Positions 25,613 to 34,852 are shown, counted from the stretch's first letter. The stretch is 55,312 nucleotides of DNA from Pseudomonadota bacterium (GCA_002862545.1 PKDJ01000091.1:1-55312); one strand, 5' to 3'. The notes: generated by a model not told the origin, from the letters alone. Numbers and translations are program-made.

Positions 25613-26638
25613 TCAGAGGCCCAGCTGACCGTAGGTGTTGTCGCCCCAGCAGGTGTAGCTGTGATCCTCGGCGAGCGCGCAGCAGTGAGAGTTTCCACAC
25701 GCGACCTGCCGCATGTCGGGCATGTCGTCTGGCGGAGTGGACTGCGCCTGCAGGTCACCGCCCCAGCACTCGACGTAGCCGTCTTCGTGCACAGCGCAGG
25801 AGTTCAGCTTGCCCGTGGCGACCCACACCCAGCCACCCTCCGGCGGCGGGCTTGCCCGGCCGAAGGCGTCGTCACCCCAGCACCGGATGGTGTTGTCGGG
25901 AGCGATGATGCCGCAGCTGTGGCTCAGGGACGTGTCGAGCTGCACGAACTCGGCGTCCGGCTGACTGGTGGCCGCGCCCGAGATGGGATCGCCCCAGCAG
26001 GCGGTGCGGCCGTCCTCGGCGATGGCGCAGGCGTGGAGATCGCCAGCAGCGGGCTCGAGGAACACTCCCTCGGGCGAGGCCGTGACGATGCCGAAGAGGC
26101 CGTCGCTGCCCCAGCAGACGAGGTTGTCCTCGCGGTCGATGCCGCAGGAGTGCTTCAGTCCGGTGCTGACCCGCTTCCAGAAGGTGAGGTCGCCGGGGTT
26201 GGACTGGCCGTAGGTGTCGTCGCCCCAGCACGAGACGGTGGTGTCGCCGAGCAGACCGCAGCCGTGGGTCTGGTGGGTGCTGATCTCGTAGAACTGCTCG
26301 AAGCTGAGCGGGGACATCTCCCCCTTCTCGTCGGTGCCGAAGCAGTTGGGACGACCGCTGGCGTCGAGGAGGCAGGTGTGCTTGTCAGCAGCCGAGAGCC
26401 GCCACTTGGACCAGTCCGCCTCGTAGCTGGGGTCGGTTCCGCCGGTTCCGGTTCCGGTTCCGGTTCCGGTTCCCGTCGCGGTTCCGGTTCCGGTCGTGTC
26501 GGTCGTGCCCGTGGCCGTGCCCGTGGTCGTGCTGCCAGTGCTCGGGAGGCCAGTGTCGTTGGCTACGGGCTCGCGGTCCTTGGAGCCGTCGCCGCATCCC
26601 ACCAACCACACCGCGATGCCGATTGTCATCAAGCGCAT
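25613..26638 (-). CDS. RCC1-like repeat lipoprotein
   Basis: MRLMTIGIAVWLVGCGDG lipobox; Thr/Gly linker; repeats such as LKHSCGIDREDNLVCWG and LSHSCGIIAPDNTIRCWGDDAFGR. Confidence 0.85.
   Translation of the reverse strand: MRLMTIGIAVWLVGCGDGSKDREPVANDTGLPSTGSTTTGTATGTTDTTGTGTATGTGTGTGTGTGGTDPSYEADWSKWRLSAADKHTCLLDASGRPNCFGTDEKGEMSPLSFEQFYEISTHQTHGCGLLGDTTVSCWGDDTYGQSNPGDLTFWKRVSTGLKHSCGIDREDNLVCWGSDGLFGIVTASPEGVFLEPAAGDLHACAIAEDGRTACWGDPISGAATSQPDAEFVQLDTSLSHSCGIIAPDNTIRCWGDDAFGRASPPPEGGWVWVATGKLNSCAVHEDGYVECWGGDLQAQSTPPDDMPDMRQVACGNSHCCALAEDHSYTCWGDNTYGQLGL
26442..26490. repeat. (GGTTCC)n hexanucleotide-like repeat encoding a Thr-Gly linker
   Basis: ccggttccggttccggttccggttccggttcccgtcgcggttccggttccgg; encodes (TG)n on the - strand. 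Confidence 0.8.
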
Positions 26639-26745
26639 GTCGAGTCCTCGAAGGTCACGTGGAGTCTAATGGCTCCAGTCACCATCCGCGCGCGCAATAC
26701 CAGGTGTGCACCGTTCGTTCACAGTGTGACGCCGCAGGAGACCGT

Positions 26746-27345
26746 ATGGCAGCCAGCATCACGAAGCGTCCGAAGAGAGCGCTCGCCGAGGCGCGCACGA
26801 CCGTGCTCACCCTCGGAGGAACGGTCGGCGTGATGTGGGCGGTGCAAGCTGTGAACTTCGTGCTCGGAGGCCTGCTCACCGGCTACGGGATCGTGCCGCG
26901 CACGGCGGATGGGCTCTGGGGCATCCTCTGCGCGCCGTTCCTTCACGGGAGCTGGACGCACCTCGCGGTGAACACGGTGTCTTTGGTGATCCTCGGCTCT
27001 CTGACCATGGCGCGGAAGCGGATGGACTTCTGGGTGGTCTCGCTGGTCGGTGGGCTGACGAGCGGCCTAGGTGCCTGGCTGATCGGTGGTGTGAACACGG
27101 TGCACGTGGGCGCAAGTGGGGTGATCTTTGCCTATCTGGGCTTCTTGCTCGCGCGTGGCTGGTTTGAGCGTCGCCCGGGCGCCATCGCCATGTCGGCGTT
27201 CGTGACGTGGGCCTTCGGAGGAATGGTCTGGGGCGTGCTGCCGACCGTCGGCACGATGATCTCGTGGGAGGCTCACCTGTTCGGCTTCCTCGGTGGCATC
27301 TTGGTCGCCCGGATGCTCGGGTCTGCGCTGCGGGCCAAGGGCTGA
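26746..27345 (+). CDS. Rhomboid family intramembrane protease (second copy in window)
   Basis: LHGSWTHLAVNTVSL, VHVGASGVIFAYLGFLL (GASG), SWEAHLFGFLGGILVA (His). Confidence 0.85.
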   Translation: MAASITKRPKRALAEARTTVLTLGGTVGVMWAVQAVNFVLGGLLTGYGIVPRTADGLWGILCAPFLHGSWTHLAVNTVSLVILGSLTMARKRMDFWVVSLVGGLTSGLGAWLIGGVNTVHVGASGVIFAYLGFLLARGWFERRPGAIAMSAFVTWAFGGMVWGVLPTVGTMISWEAHLFGFLGGILVARMLGSALRAKG

Positions 27346-27364
27346 CGAGCGCGGTGCGCGGCCG

Positions 27365-29893
27365 TCAGGGGTGGACGAAGACGGTGCCTCGGGTCCCGTC
27401 GATGGTCACCTCCTGACCGTCGTGGAGGCGCTGCATCACCCTGTCGACGTTCACGACACAGGGCAGTCCGTACTCTCGTGCGACGACCGCGCCATGGGAG
27501 AGCACGGAGCCCAGCTCCAGGACGACGCCGGCAGCGGTGCTGAACAGGGGGGTCCAGCCAGGATCCACGGCCGACGCGACGAGAATCTCTCCCGGCTGGA
27601 GCCGCGTCGCCTCGGTCGGGGAGCGCACGACGCGAACGCGACCACGGGCTCGTCCCGGACTGACAGCCAGCCCCTGCAGGCGCAGAGCCTCGGCGGGTGG
27701 AGGTCCAGCATCGTCGCCTCGAATGAACGCCGGTGGTACGTCCTGTTGGTTCGCAGCATGTGCCTCGCGTCGTCGTCGAACCCAGGTCTCGAGCTCGCAG
27801 GGCTCTCCCGAGAGGGTGTCTCGGAGCTCCGGCCAGGTGACGAACGCCACGTCGTCCCGCACCTCGAGCTCTCCGCGCCGGACGAGCTCGTCACCGCACC
27901 AGAGGAGCACCCGCTGCAGCGAGTCGAGGAGTCGGTCGAACCAGAAGCGCTGGTTTTCCCGCAGCAAGAGGTACCGACGGGTGTGATGGATCAACAGATC
28001 GACCGCCGCGTGCCGGGCTCCCTGGAGCTGGTCTTCGATCTCGGCGCGCGCGGCTCCGGCGGTCTCTTCGGCCGCATCGGCCATGGCACCCGGCCGAGTC
28101 GGGGAGCGCTGCTGCAGGCGAAGGAGCGGCGCGAGGCGCTCCGGGTGCGCTCTCCAGCGTGGGGCCATCACCTCCCAGCTTGCCTCTGACCGGTGACCAT
28201 AGCTGGCGAGGAAGGTTCGCACTGCCGCACCGGCCACGCCCTCGGGCAAGTGGCCGGCCTCCATCTGCTCGAGGTGGGTCTCGTCCAGCTGGTGGGCCAG
28301 GGTCCACAGGGCGTCGTTGGTCTCCAGCGTGCGATTTCCCGGAGGACAGGTCGCGAGTGCATCCATCAGGCGCGCAGAGCGGTCGGGCAGCCACTCGGAG
28401 AGGGCTCCGTCGAGGAGCTGCCACGTGAGGTTCGCGAAGAGCAGGGAGCACACGTGGACCCCGATGTAGGTCCGCACCAGCTCGATGTGACGATCGACCA
28501 GGCGCAGTCCGTCTTCCGGATCCGAGGGTGTTCGGCTGATGCGTGGGAGGGCGGCTGCCAGCTGTGCACGGTAGCGCTCCCAGGCGATCGGGTTGGTGAG
28601 TGGATTCCACTCGAAGCGCTCCCAGCGACGCTCTCGCCAGGTGGTCCGCAGCACGGCGGCGTAGACGGACAGATCCGGTGCCATGGCGAGTTGCCTTCGC
28701 CACGCAGCCTCCTCGTCTGGCGGCACCAGCTCGGCCATGAAGGACGGCGGGGGCCTGCCCGGAAGCTTGAACGCGAGGTGCCGAAAGATGGTCGCGTTGA
28801 CGTAGGGGCGCCCCTGAACGAGGCGGAGCGAGGGGCCCCCGCCGAGGTAGCGCTGCTGGACCTCCGGATAGGCGATGAAGTGCTCGAGCAGCGGGTGCAT
28901 CAGCGACCAGCCGAGCGGCGTGGCGGGCTCGGGCCAGCGCTCTCCGACGAAGCGCCGGGTCCATAGAACATCCCGACGACGCTCTGCCTGTCCGCCGGTC
29001 GTCACGGGCCGCGACTGAAGAATCCAGAAGCGTCCCTCCGCGTCCTCTGCCCACTCGATGTCTTGAGGACCGCCGAAGCGCCGCTCGACCCGCAAGCCCA
29101 GGCGGCAGAGACGCGTGACGCGTGAGGGGGAGAGCGTGGGGCCCTCTCCGCCTGGGAGGGAGGGAAGTGCGGAGTCGATCACCCGGAGGCGGATCCGACC
29201 CGCGAGCCGTGAGAGTCCGCGCGGAAGCCGTCTGGGTCGGCGAACACGGAACCAGTGCGGCGCGACACGTCCCGAGACCAGAGGCTCTCCCGTGCCCCAG
29301 ACCGCTTCGACTACCATCTCGCGCCACGATCCGGAGACGGGATCGATGGTGAAGAGGACGCCCGCTGTGCGCGGCTCGATCATCTGCTGGATGAGGACGG
29401 CCATCCCGGCGATCGCTGGACCGCTCGAGCCACGATAGGCCAGAGCCTCCGGAGCATATAGCGATGCCCAGCACGCCCGGACGGCGTCTTCCACATCGTC
29501 AGGACCGACGTGCAGGCTGGTGTGGTGCTGCCCAGCGAAGGAGCGCTTCGCGCCGTCCTCGTCGACCCCGCTCGAGCGCACCGCCACGCGCCCGCCCAGC
29601 CGAGCGACCGCGCGGGCGAGGGCGGCCGACCAGCCCTGCGGCAAGGGCATGGAGAGGATTGCCCGGTGCAGAGACGCCGCATCGCCGGAGCTGCCGGTGG
29701 AGGAGACGGCGCGAGCTGCAGCCAGCAGCCCCGCGTCAGCGAGGGCCCAGCGGAAGGCGCTCCGGGGCAGGATCACACCGGGTGGAACTGGGAGCCCCGC
29801 GTCGGCGAGGAGCGTGAGGGGCGCAGCCTTGCCACCCACCTCTGCACGAGAGGCGGTGCCGGGTGAGTCCAGCTTGAGCAGAGGCAGGTCCAT
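27365..29893 (-). CDS. PEP-utilizing/dikinase-family protein resembling rifampin phosphotransferase
   Basis: N-terminal ATP-grasp region VAVRSSGVDEDGAKRSFAGQHHT; C-terminal His domain ILVASAVDPGWTPLFSTAAGVVLELGSVLSHGAVVAREYGLPCVV; no PEP-binding barrel; ~842 aa. Confidence 0.75.
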   Translation of the reverse strand: MDLPLLKLDSPGTASRAEVGGKAAPLTLLADAGLPVPPGVILPRSAFRWALADAGLLAAARAVSSTGSSGDAASLHRAILSMPLPQGWSAALARAVARLGGRVAVRSSGVDEDGAKRSFAGQHHTSLHVGPDDVEDAVRACWASLYAPEALAYRGSSGPAIAGMAVLIQQMIEPRTAGVLFTIDPVSGSWREMVVEAVWGTGEPLVSGRVAPHWFRVRRPRRLPRGLSRLAGRIRLRVIDSALPSLPGGEGPTLSPSRVTRLCRLGLRVERRFGGPQDIEWAEDAEGRFWILQSRPVTTGGQAERRRDVLWTRRFVGERWPEPATPLGWSLMHPLLEHFIAYPEVQQRYLGGGPSLRLVQGRPYVNATIFRHLAFKLPGRPPPSFMAELVPPDEEAAWRRQLAMAPDLSVYAAVLRTTWRERRWERFEWNPLTNPIAWERYRAQLAAALPRISRTPSDPEDGLRLVDRHIELVRTYIGVHVCSLLFANLTWQLLDGALSEWLPDRSARLMDALATCPPGNRTLETNDALWTLAHQLDETHLEQMEAGHLPEGVAGAAVRTFLASYGHRSEASWEVMAPRWRAHPERLAPLLRLQQRSPTRPGAMADAAEETAGAARAEIEDQLQGARHAAVDLLIHHTRRYLLLRENQRFWFDRLLDSLQRVLLWCGDELVRRGELEVRDDVAFVTWPELRDTLSGEPCELETWVRRRREAHAANQQDVPPAFIRGDDAGPPPAEALRLQGLAVSPGRARGRVRVVRSPTEATRLQPGEILVASAVDPGWTPLFSTAAGVVLELGSVLSHGAVVAREYGLPCVVNVDRVMQRLHDGQEVTIDGTRGTVFVHP

Positions 29894-29910
29894 CGAAGCT
29901 CCGAGCGGGC

Positions 29911-29924
29911 TCTATCCGCTACGT
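29911..29924. repeat. Direct repeat copy 1, TCTATCCGCTACGT
   Basis: Identical 14-mer at 30051-30064 in the divergent intergenic region. Confidence 0.7.
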
Positions 29925-30050
29925 CGGCGATCTGCGGCGACTCTCGCCAGCCTTGGGGGCCTCCACGGCGCAAGCCGTGCCCTCGGGAGGGCAGCCGCCA
30001 GGCCCAGGACGCACGAGCCGGCGTGGTCCTGAAGGGGGGTATAGAACCGG

Positions 30051-30064
30051 TCTATCCGCTACGT
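30051..30064. repeat. Direct repeat copy 2, TCTATCCGCTACGT
   Basis: Identical to 29911-29924; 140-bp offset. Confidence 0.7.
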
Positions 30065-30089
30065 TCGGGGCGGTTAAGCATGTGACGGC

Positions 30090-30117
30090 TTGACATGAGG
30101 GCCTGAGAGAGTAAGAT
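30090..30117 (+). promoter_or_regulatory. Putative sigma-70-type promoter TTGACA-16 bp-TAAGAT
   Basis: TTGACA 30090-30095 and TAAGAT 30112-30117, reading toward the XPB helicase gene. Confidence 0.55.
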
Positions 30118-30484
30118 CGGCGTCGTGACGTGCGGTGTCCATTCCTGGATCCCACAACCACTCCCGCGAACGCGGCGCCCGCCGCTCGCTCCCCGAACCC
30201 TGCCGAGCACGGGGCCTGTCACAGGTCCAGCTCTACTTCAGGCTTCGCGGCTCGTTCTCCAGAGTCGCACAGGAGACCTGGACTGTCTTCGATCACCATC
30301 GCACTCCGTGGGCTCTGTCCACGAGCCGTGACCTCACTCCGTCCGCGCACTGTGCTGCGGTCGGCGCCAGGTGGTGTGCAGGGTCAGAAGCGCATCGGGG
30401 CGCTCCACTGATGTCGCGGGTCCACCTCTGGAGCAGCCGTGTGCGAGCGCGACACGGCGTACTCCTGCAGGTCGAGGACACTCT

Positions 30485-32167
30485 ATGCAGATGAATCCGG
30501 CAAATCCGGTCATCGTCCAAGGCGATGGAAAGGTCCTGCTCGAGACGCGCCACGCCGAGTTCGATCGCGCGCGTGACTTCCTGGCGCGCTTCGCCGAGCT
30601 CGAGAGCTCGCCCGAGCTCCTGCACACCTACCGGATCACGCCCCTGTCGCTCTGGAATGCTGCCTCGGCCGGCATGAGCCGTGACGAGGTGGTGGAGACC
30701 CTCCGCGGGCTCTCGAAGTTCGACATTCCCGAGGCGGTCGAGCAGCAGATCGACGACACCGTGAGTCGGTACGGCCTGGTGCAGCTGCATCCGCACCCGA
30801 CCGACCCCCAGTCGATCCGCATCACCTTCGCCACGCTGTACGTCGAGAAGCTGGTCGTCCGCCAGACCGAGGTGGGTCGTGAGCTGATCCAGCGCGATGG
30901 TCGCCGAGACTGGAAGATCGACGCAGGCATGCGTGGGCTCTTCAAGCAGCGAGCGCTGCTCGAGAGCTGGCCGATCGAAGATCTCGCTGGCTTCAACGAG
31001 GGAGATTCCCTGCAGATGCGCCTGCGGGAGCGCATGGTCGGCAACGGGAAGGACTTCGCGCCGAGGCACTACCAGGTCGAGGCGGTCGAGCGCTGGTTCA
31101 TGGACGGTCAGCCCGCCGGTGGGCACGGCGTCGTCGTGCTGCCCTGTGGAGCGGGCAAGACCATCGTGTCCATGCTCGCCATGGCCACCGTGAAGACGCA
31201 CACGCTGATCCTGTGCAACAACCAGACGGCCGTGAACCAGTGGGTGCGTGAGCTGCTTGACAAGACCACCCTCACCAAGGACCAGGTCGGCGTCTACAGC
31301 GGCTCCGAGAAGCGGATTTGCCCGGTCACGGTCGCGACCTACCAGGTGCTCACCTGGCGGCGCTCGAAGAAGCACGACTACGAGCACCTGCACCTGTTCC
31401 GCGACCAGAACTGGGGTCTGCTGGTCTACGACGAGGTCCACCTGCTGCCGGCACCGGTGTTTGGCGCCACCGCCGAGCTCCAAGGCTGTCGACGACTCGG
31501 AGTCACGGCCACGCTGGTTCGCGAGGACGGTCGCGAGGGTGATGTCTTCAGCCTCGTCGGCCCGAAGCGCTACGATCTACCCTGGCAGCTCCTCGAGAAG
31601 CAGGGCTTCGTCGCTGAGGCCCGGTGCTACGAGGTTCGCGTCCCGTTCCGGCCGCGCGACCGCGACCGGTACGAGGCCTCGAACGAGAACCAGAAGTTCC
31701 GCCAGGCCTCCGAGAACCCGGTGAAGATCGACGTCGTCCGCACGCTCGTGGAGCGCCACTCGGACGATCTGGTGCTGATCATCGGCACCTACCTCGGGCA
31801 GCTCCAGCAGCTGGCCAAGGAGCTCGACGCTCCGCTGATCACCGGAAAAACCCGCCATCGTGAGCGCGACCGCTTGTTCGCGGCCTTCCGCGAGGGCCGG
31901 GTCAAGCGCCTCGTCGTCAGCAAGGTGGCGAACTTCGCCATCGATCTGCCCGACGCCAACGTGGCGATCCAGGTGAGTGGCTCCTTCGGGTCGCGGCAGG
32001 AGGAGGCTCAGCGCCTCGGCCGCATCCTCCGACCGAAGGAGAGCGACGCATTCTTCTACACTGTCATCACCACCGACTCGAAGGAGCAGGAGTTCGCCAT
32101 GAAGCGCCAGCTGTTCCTCACCGAGCAGGGGTATCGCTACTACATCGAGGAATACGCCGCCAAATAG
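30485..32167 (+). CDS. XPB/Rad25-like DNA repair helicase
   Basis: RHYQVEAVERWFMDGQPAGGHGVVVLPCGAGKTIVSMLAM, LLVYDEVHLLPAPVF, GVTATLVREDGREGDVFSLVGPKRYDLPWQLLEKQGFVA, GSFGSRQEEAQRLGRILRPK. Confidence 0.95.
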   Translation: MQMNPANPVIVQGDGKVLLETRHAEFDRARDFLARFAELESSPELLHTYRITPLSLWNAASAGMSRDEVVETLRGLSKFDIPEAVEQQIDDTVSRYGLVQLHPHPTDPQSIRITFATLYVEKLVVRQTEVGRELIQRDGRRDWKIDAGMRGLFKQRALLESWPIEDLAGFNEGDSLQMRLRERMVGNGKDFAPRHYQVEAVERWFMDGQPAGGHGVVVLPCGAGKTIVSMLAMATVKTHTLILCNNQTAVNQWVRELLDKTTLTKDQVGVYSGSEKRICPVTVATYQVLTWRRSKKHDYEHLHLFRDQNWGLLVYDEVHLLPAPVFGATAELQGCRRLGVTATLVREDGREGDVFSLVGPKRYDLPWQLLEKQGFVAEARCYEVRVPFRPRDRDRYEASNENQKFRQASENPVKIDVVRTLVERHSDDLVLIIGTYLGQLQQLAKELDAPLITGKTRHRERDRLFAAFREGRVKRLVVSKVANFAIDLPDANVAIQVSGSFGSRQEEAQRLGRILRPKESDAFFYTVITTDSKEQEFAMKRQLFLTEQGYRYYIEEYAAK

Positions 32168-32229
32168 GTGTACTCCGCAGAGGCCGCCTCTCGGCGGCGT
32201 CCGGGCTCACGCCTGGACACAGGAACGTG

Positions 32230-34503
32230 ATGTCCGAATCCGAAGGTCAGGCCCAGGGCACCGGAAGCTCCAAGCGTCGTCGTCGTCGCCGCCGTCGTCG
32301 TCGCGGCGGAAGTGGTGGTGGCTCGGGGGGCAGTGGCGGACGCTCGGCGACCGCATCCCCCGGGAGTGGGGGAAGCGGCACGAGCACGAGCGAGATCGTG
32401 CGTCGAACCGGGCGCAGGCAGTCCGTCGAGGTGACCACCTCGGTGGTGAGTGTGCCGTCGTCTGGGCGCAATCCCCACAAGAAGCGCGGCACACGCTCGC
32501 GCCGGGGCTCTCCGGGCTCTGTGGGCGGACGTCGCCGTCGCTTGTCGAGGGACGAGGTCGATGGCCTCACCGCCTACCTCGAGTCGATGCCCGAGCCGCT
32601 GCTCTCGGCGCTCTACCGAGGGCTCGGCGGTCAGCCGAACCGGGTGTCGGGGTCGGATCGAATGATCCAGCTCGCCACCAAGGCGATCGCGCAGGGCACT
32701 CGCCTGTCGACGCTGCTCAAGCAGCTCCACGAGCGGGACCGCAAGGCGCTCGCCGCGCTCCTCCAGGCGGGTGGCGTGGCCCATGCGGACGAGCTGCACC
32801 ACGAGCTCGTCCTCTCCTACGGCCAGCACGAGCGCGAGTGGAAGCGCACCATGAGCGTGCTCGCCAACCGCGGGGTCGTGTTCGCGAGTCCCGAGCAGGA
32901 CGGCGAGTTCTTCTACATCGTGCCGGAGCCGCTGATCGACGGTCTGCTCGCGGCGCTCGAGGTCGATCTCGCGCTGCCCGTGTTCGAGCATGCGGATGTG
33001 CAGGTCCTGGACGCCGTGCCGTTCTGCCCGCCGCTCGAGTTCTCGATCACCTCCCTCTCGACCTACATCGATCAGCGCTCGCCGCGCCTGACCCAGCGGC
33101 ACGAGATCTACCGTCACGACAAGGAGGAGATGGACGCCTTCTTCTCGCAGATCTGGACGACGGACTCCGAGCTGTTCCAGTTCCACCTCGACTTCCTGCT
33201 GATGCACGGCATGGTCGAGCTCCGTGGCGAGTACCTGTCGCTGAACAACGACGTGATGGAGGAGTGGCTCCAGCTCGAGGCCGAGGATCAGCGCGATCTG
33301 ATCTTCCGAGCGCTCGACAAGCGCTTCTCGATGGCCGAGTGGATCCTCTGGGCCGTCCATGCGGTGACCAAGGAGGTCGAGGCGGGCTGGGTGGCAGAGC
33401 GTCCGCTGGTCGCGCTGTACCGCCGCTGGAAGCGCGGCGAGGACTGGCGGGAGCGCTACAAGCGCGGAACCTGGGCCGCGACCCGGACCATGGAGCGCGA
33501 GAGCTACTCCTTCGCACCGCTGGTGCGGGCCGGCATCCTCGAGATGGGACGCTGGGGCCAGGAGAAGTTCTACCGGCTGTCTCCTCGGGGGCGTCAGCTC
33601 CTGGAGCCCTCGGCGGACGAAGGCTTCATGCAGTTCTACCTGACGCCGGCCTTCGAGATCATGGCGCCGGCCGGACTCGCGCCGATCTTGCTGTTCCGCA
33701 TCGGTGAGCTCGCCGACTTGACGGGCTGTGACCGGGCCAACACCTACAAGATCACCGAGCTGTCGGTCGAGCGTGCGCTGGAGCGCGGCTGGCGTCGTGA
33801 CGACGCGCTGCAGTTCCTGCGCGACAACAGCCAGATCGGACTGCCCGAGAACGTCGAGCAGACGCTGAAGGGCTGGATCGGGCACCGCGGTGACGTGGAG
33901 TTCCACGACCTGATGGTCCTCACGGTCCACCGGTCCCAGATTCGACGCTTCGAGGGCAACAAGGCGATCAAGCCCTACATCCTCCACCGCTTTGCGCCGG
34001 GGCTGTACGCGGTCGATCGCACCAAGCGTGACGACATCGCCAGGGCGCTCCAGGAGGTCGGCTTCAACCCCTCCAGAGACGTGCGGAACTACCCGGGCGA
34101 CCCCGAGCAGGTGGGCGCACGGCAGGCGCTGCACCGCATGGTCGCCGAGGCACGCTCGATGACGCTCGACCCCGTTCAGCGCGCGACGAAGCTCGTCCAG
34201 CCGGAGGCTCTGCGGGCCGTGCCGGGGACCAAGGTCGCGAGCAAGCGAGGGGCGAAGCCGAAGCAGCCCCCCAAGGTCACTGCGGCGGAGGCACGCATGG
34301 AGCTGGAGATCGCGATGTCCAAGGACTGCGACGTGGAGATGGTCTACCTCGCCAAGTCGGGTCAGCGGCTGCACCTGAAGGTTCAGCCACAGCGCATGGC
34401 CTTCAAGGCGGACGCACCCGTCCTGGTCGGACTCGACCGGGAGGAAGACGCCCGCCGCACGTACCTCCTCGACCGCATCGAGCGCATCAAGGTGCTCGAG
34501 TGA
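32230..34503 (+). CDS. Helicase-associated (Helicase_C_3-type) protein with poly-Arg/Gly N-terminus
   Basis: N-terminal KRRRRRRRRRRGGSGGGSGGSGG; C-terminal PAGLAPILLFRIGELADLTGCDRANTYKITELSVERALERGW...; directly after the XPB gene, as in known bacterial pairs. Confidence 0.7.
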   Translation: MSESEGQAQGTGSSKRRRRRRRRRRGGSGGGSGGSGGRSATASPGSGGSGTSTSEIVRRTGRRQSVEVTTSVVSVPSSGRNPHKKRGTRSRRGSPGSVGGRRRRLSRDEVDGLTAYLESMPEPLLSALYRGLGGQPNRVSGSDRMIQLATKAIAQGTRLSTLLKQLHERDRKALAALLQAGGVAHADELHHELVLSYGQHEREWKRTMSVLANRGVVFASPEQDGEFFYIVPEPLIDGLLAALEVDLALPVFEHADVQVLDAVPFCPPLEFSITSLSTYIDQRSPRLTQRHEIYRHDKEEMDAFFSQIWTTDSELFQFHLDFLLMHGMVELRGEYLSLNNDVMEEWLQLEAEDQRDLIFRALDKRFSMAEWILWAVHAVTKEVEAGWVAERPLVALYRRWKRGEDWRERYKRGTWAATRTMERESYSFAPLVRAGILEMGRWGQEKFYRLSPRGRQLLEPSADEGFMQFYLTPAFEIMAPAGLAPILLFRIGELADLTGCDRANTYKITELSVERALERGWRRDDALQFLRDNSQIGLPENVEQTLKGWIGHRGDVEFHDLMVLTVHRSQIRRFEGNKAIKPYILHRFAPGLYAVDRTKRDDIARALQEVGFNPSRDVRNYPGDPEQVGARQALHRMVAEARSMTLDPVQRATKLVQPEALRAVPGTKVASKRGAKPKQPPKVTAAEARMELEIAMSKDCDVEMVYLAKSGQRLHLKVQPQRMAFKADAPVLVGLDREEDARRTYLLDRIERIKVLE

Positions 34504-34511
34504 GCCGGGCC

Positions 34512-34745
34512 ATGGCCGAGGGGCTGGGGTTCGAAGAGGCGCTCGCTGCTCTGGAGGAGCGGGTGCGTCGCATCGAGTCGGGAGAGCTCGCGCTCGAGGA
34601 TGCGCTCACCCTCTACGAGGAGGGTGTGGCGCTGGCTGAGCGCTGCCACGATCAGCTCGACGCCGCCGAGGAGCGGGTGACGAAGCTGAGGCAGGGGGCC
34701 CACGGGATCGAGGAGATGCCCGTAGAGGATCGACCGGCCGACTGA
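34512..34745 (+). CDS. xseB: Exodeoxyribonuclease VII small subunit
   Basis: LGFEEALAALEERVRRIESGELALEDALTLYEEGVALAERCHDQLDAAEERV. Confidence 0.92.
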   Translation: MAEGLGFEEALAALEERVRRIESGELALEDALTLYEEGVALAERCHDQLDAAEERVTKLRQGAHGIEEMPVEDRPAD

Positions 34746-34822
34746 CATGAGGCGGCGGTCTGACGAGTTCCGCCAACAGGATCGCAGACTGAGACCCCAC
34801 GGGTTGCCTCTGACCCCACAAT

Positions 34823-34834
34823 GAACGTATGTTC
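34823..34834. promoter_or_regulatory. Putative LexA/SOS box GAACGTATGTTC
   Basis: GAAC-N4-GTTC 19 bp before the probable dinB ATG at 34853. Confidence 0.7.
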
Positions 34835-34852
34835 ATGCCGTGGGGGACGAAG

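Noticed and set aside
32140-32229. Possible terminator between XPB and the helicase-associated gene
   Set aside because: ggccgcctctcggcggc-type hairpin is weak and lacks a U-tract; genes are probably one operon.
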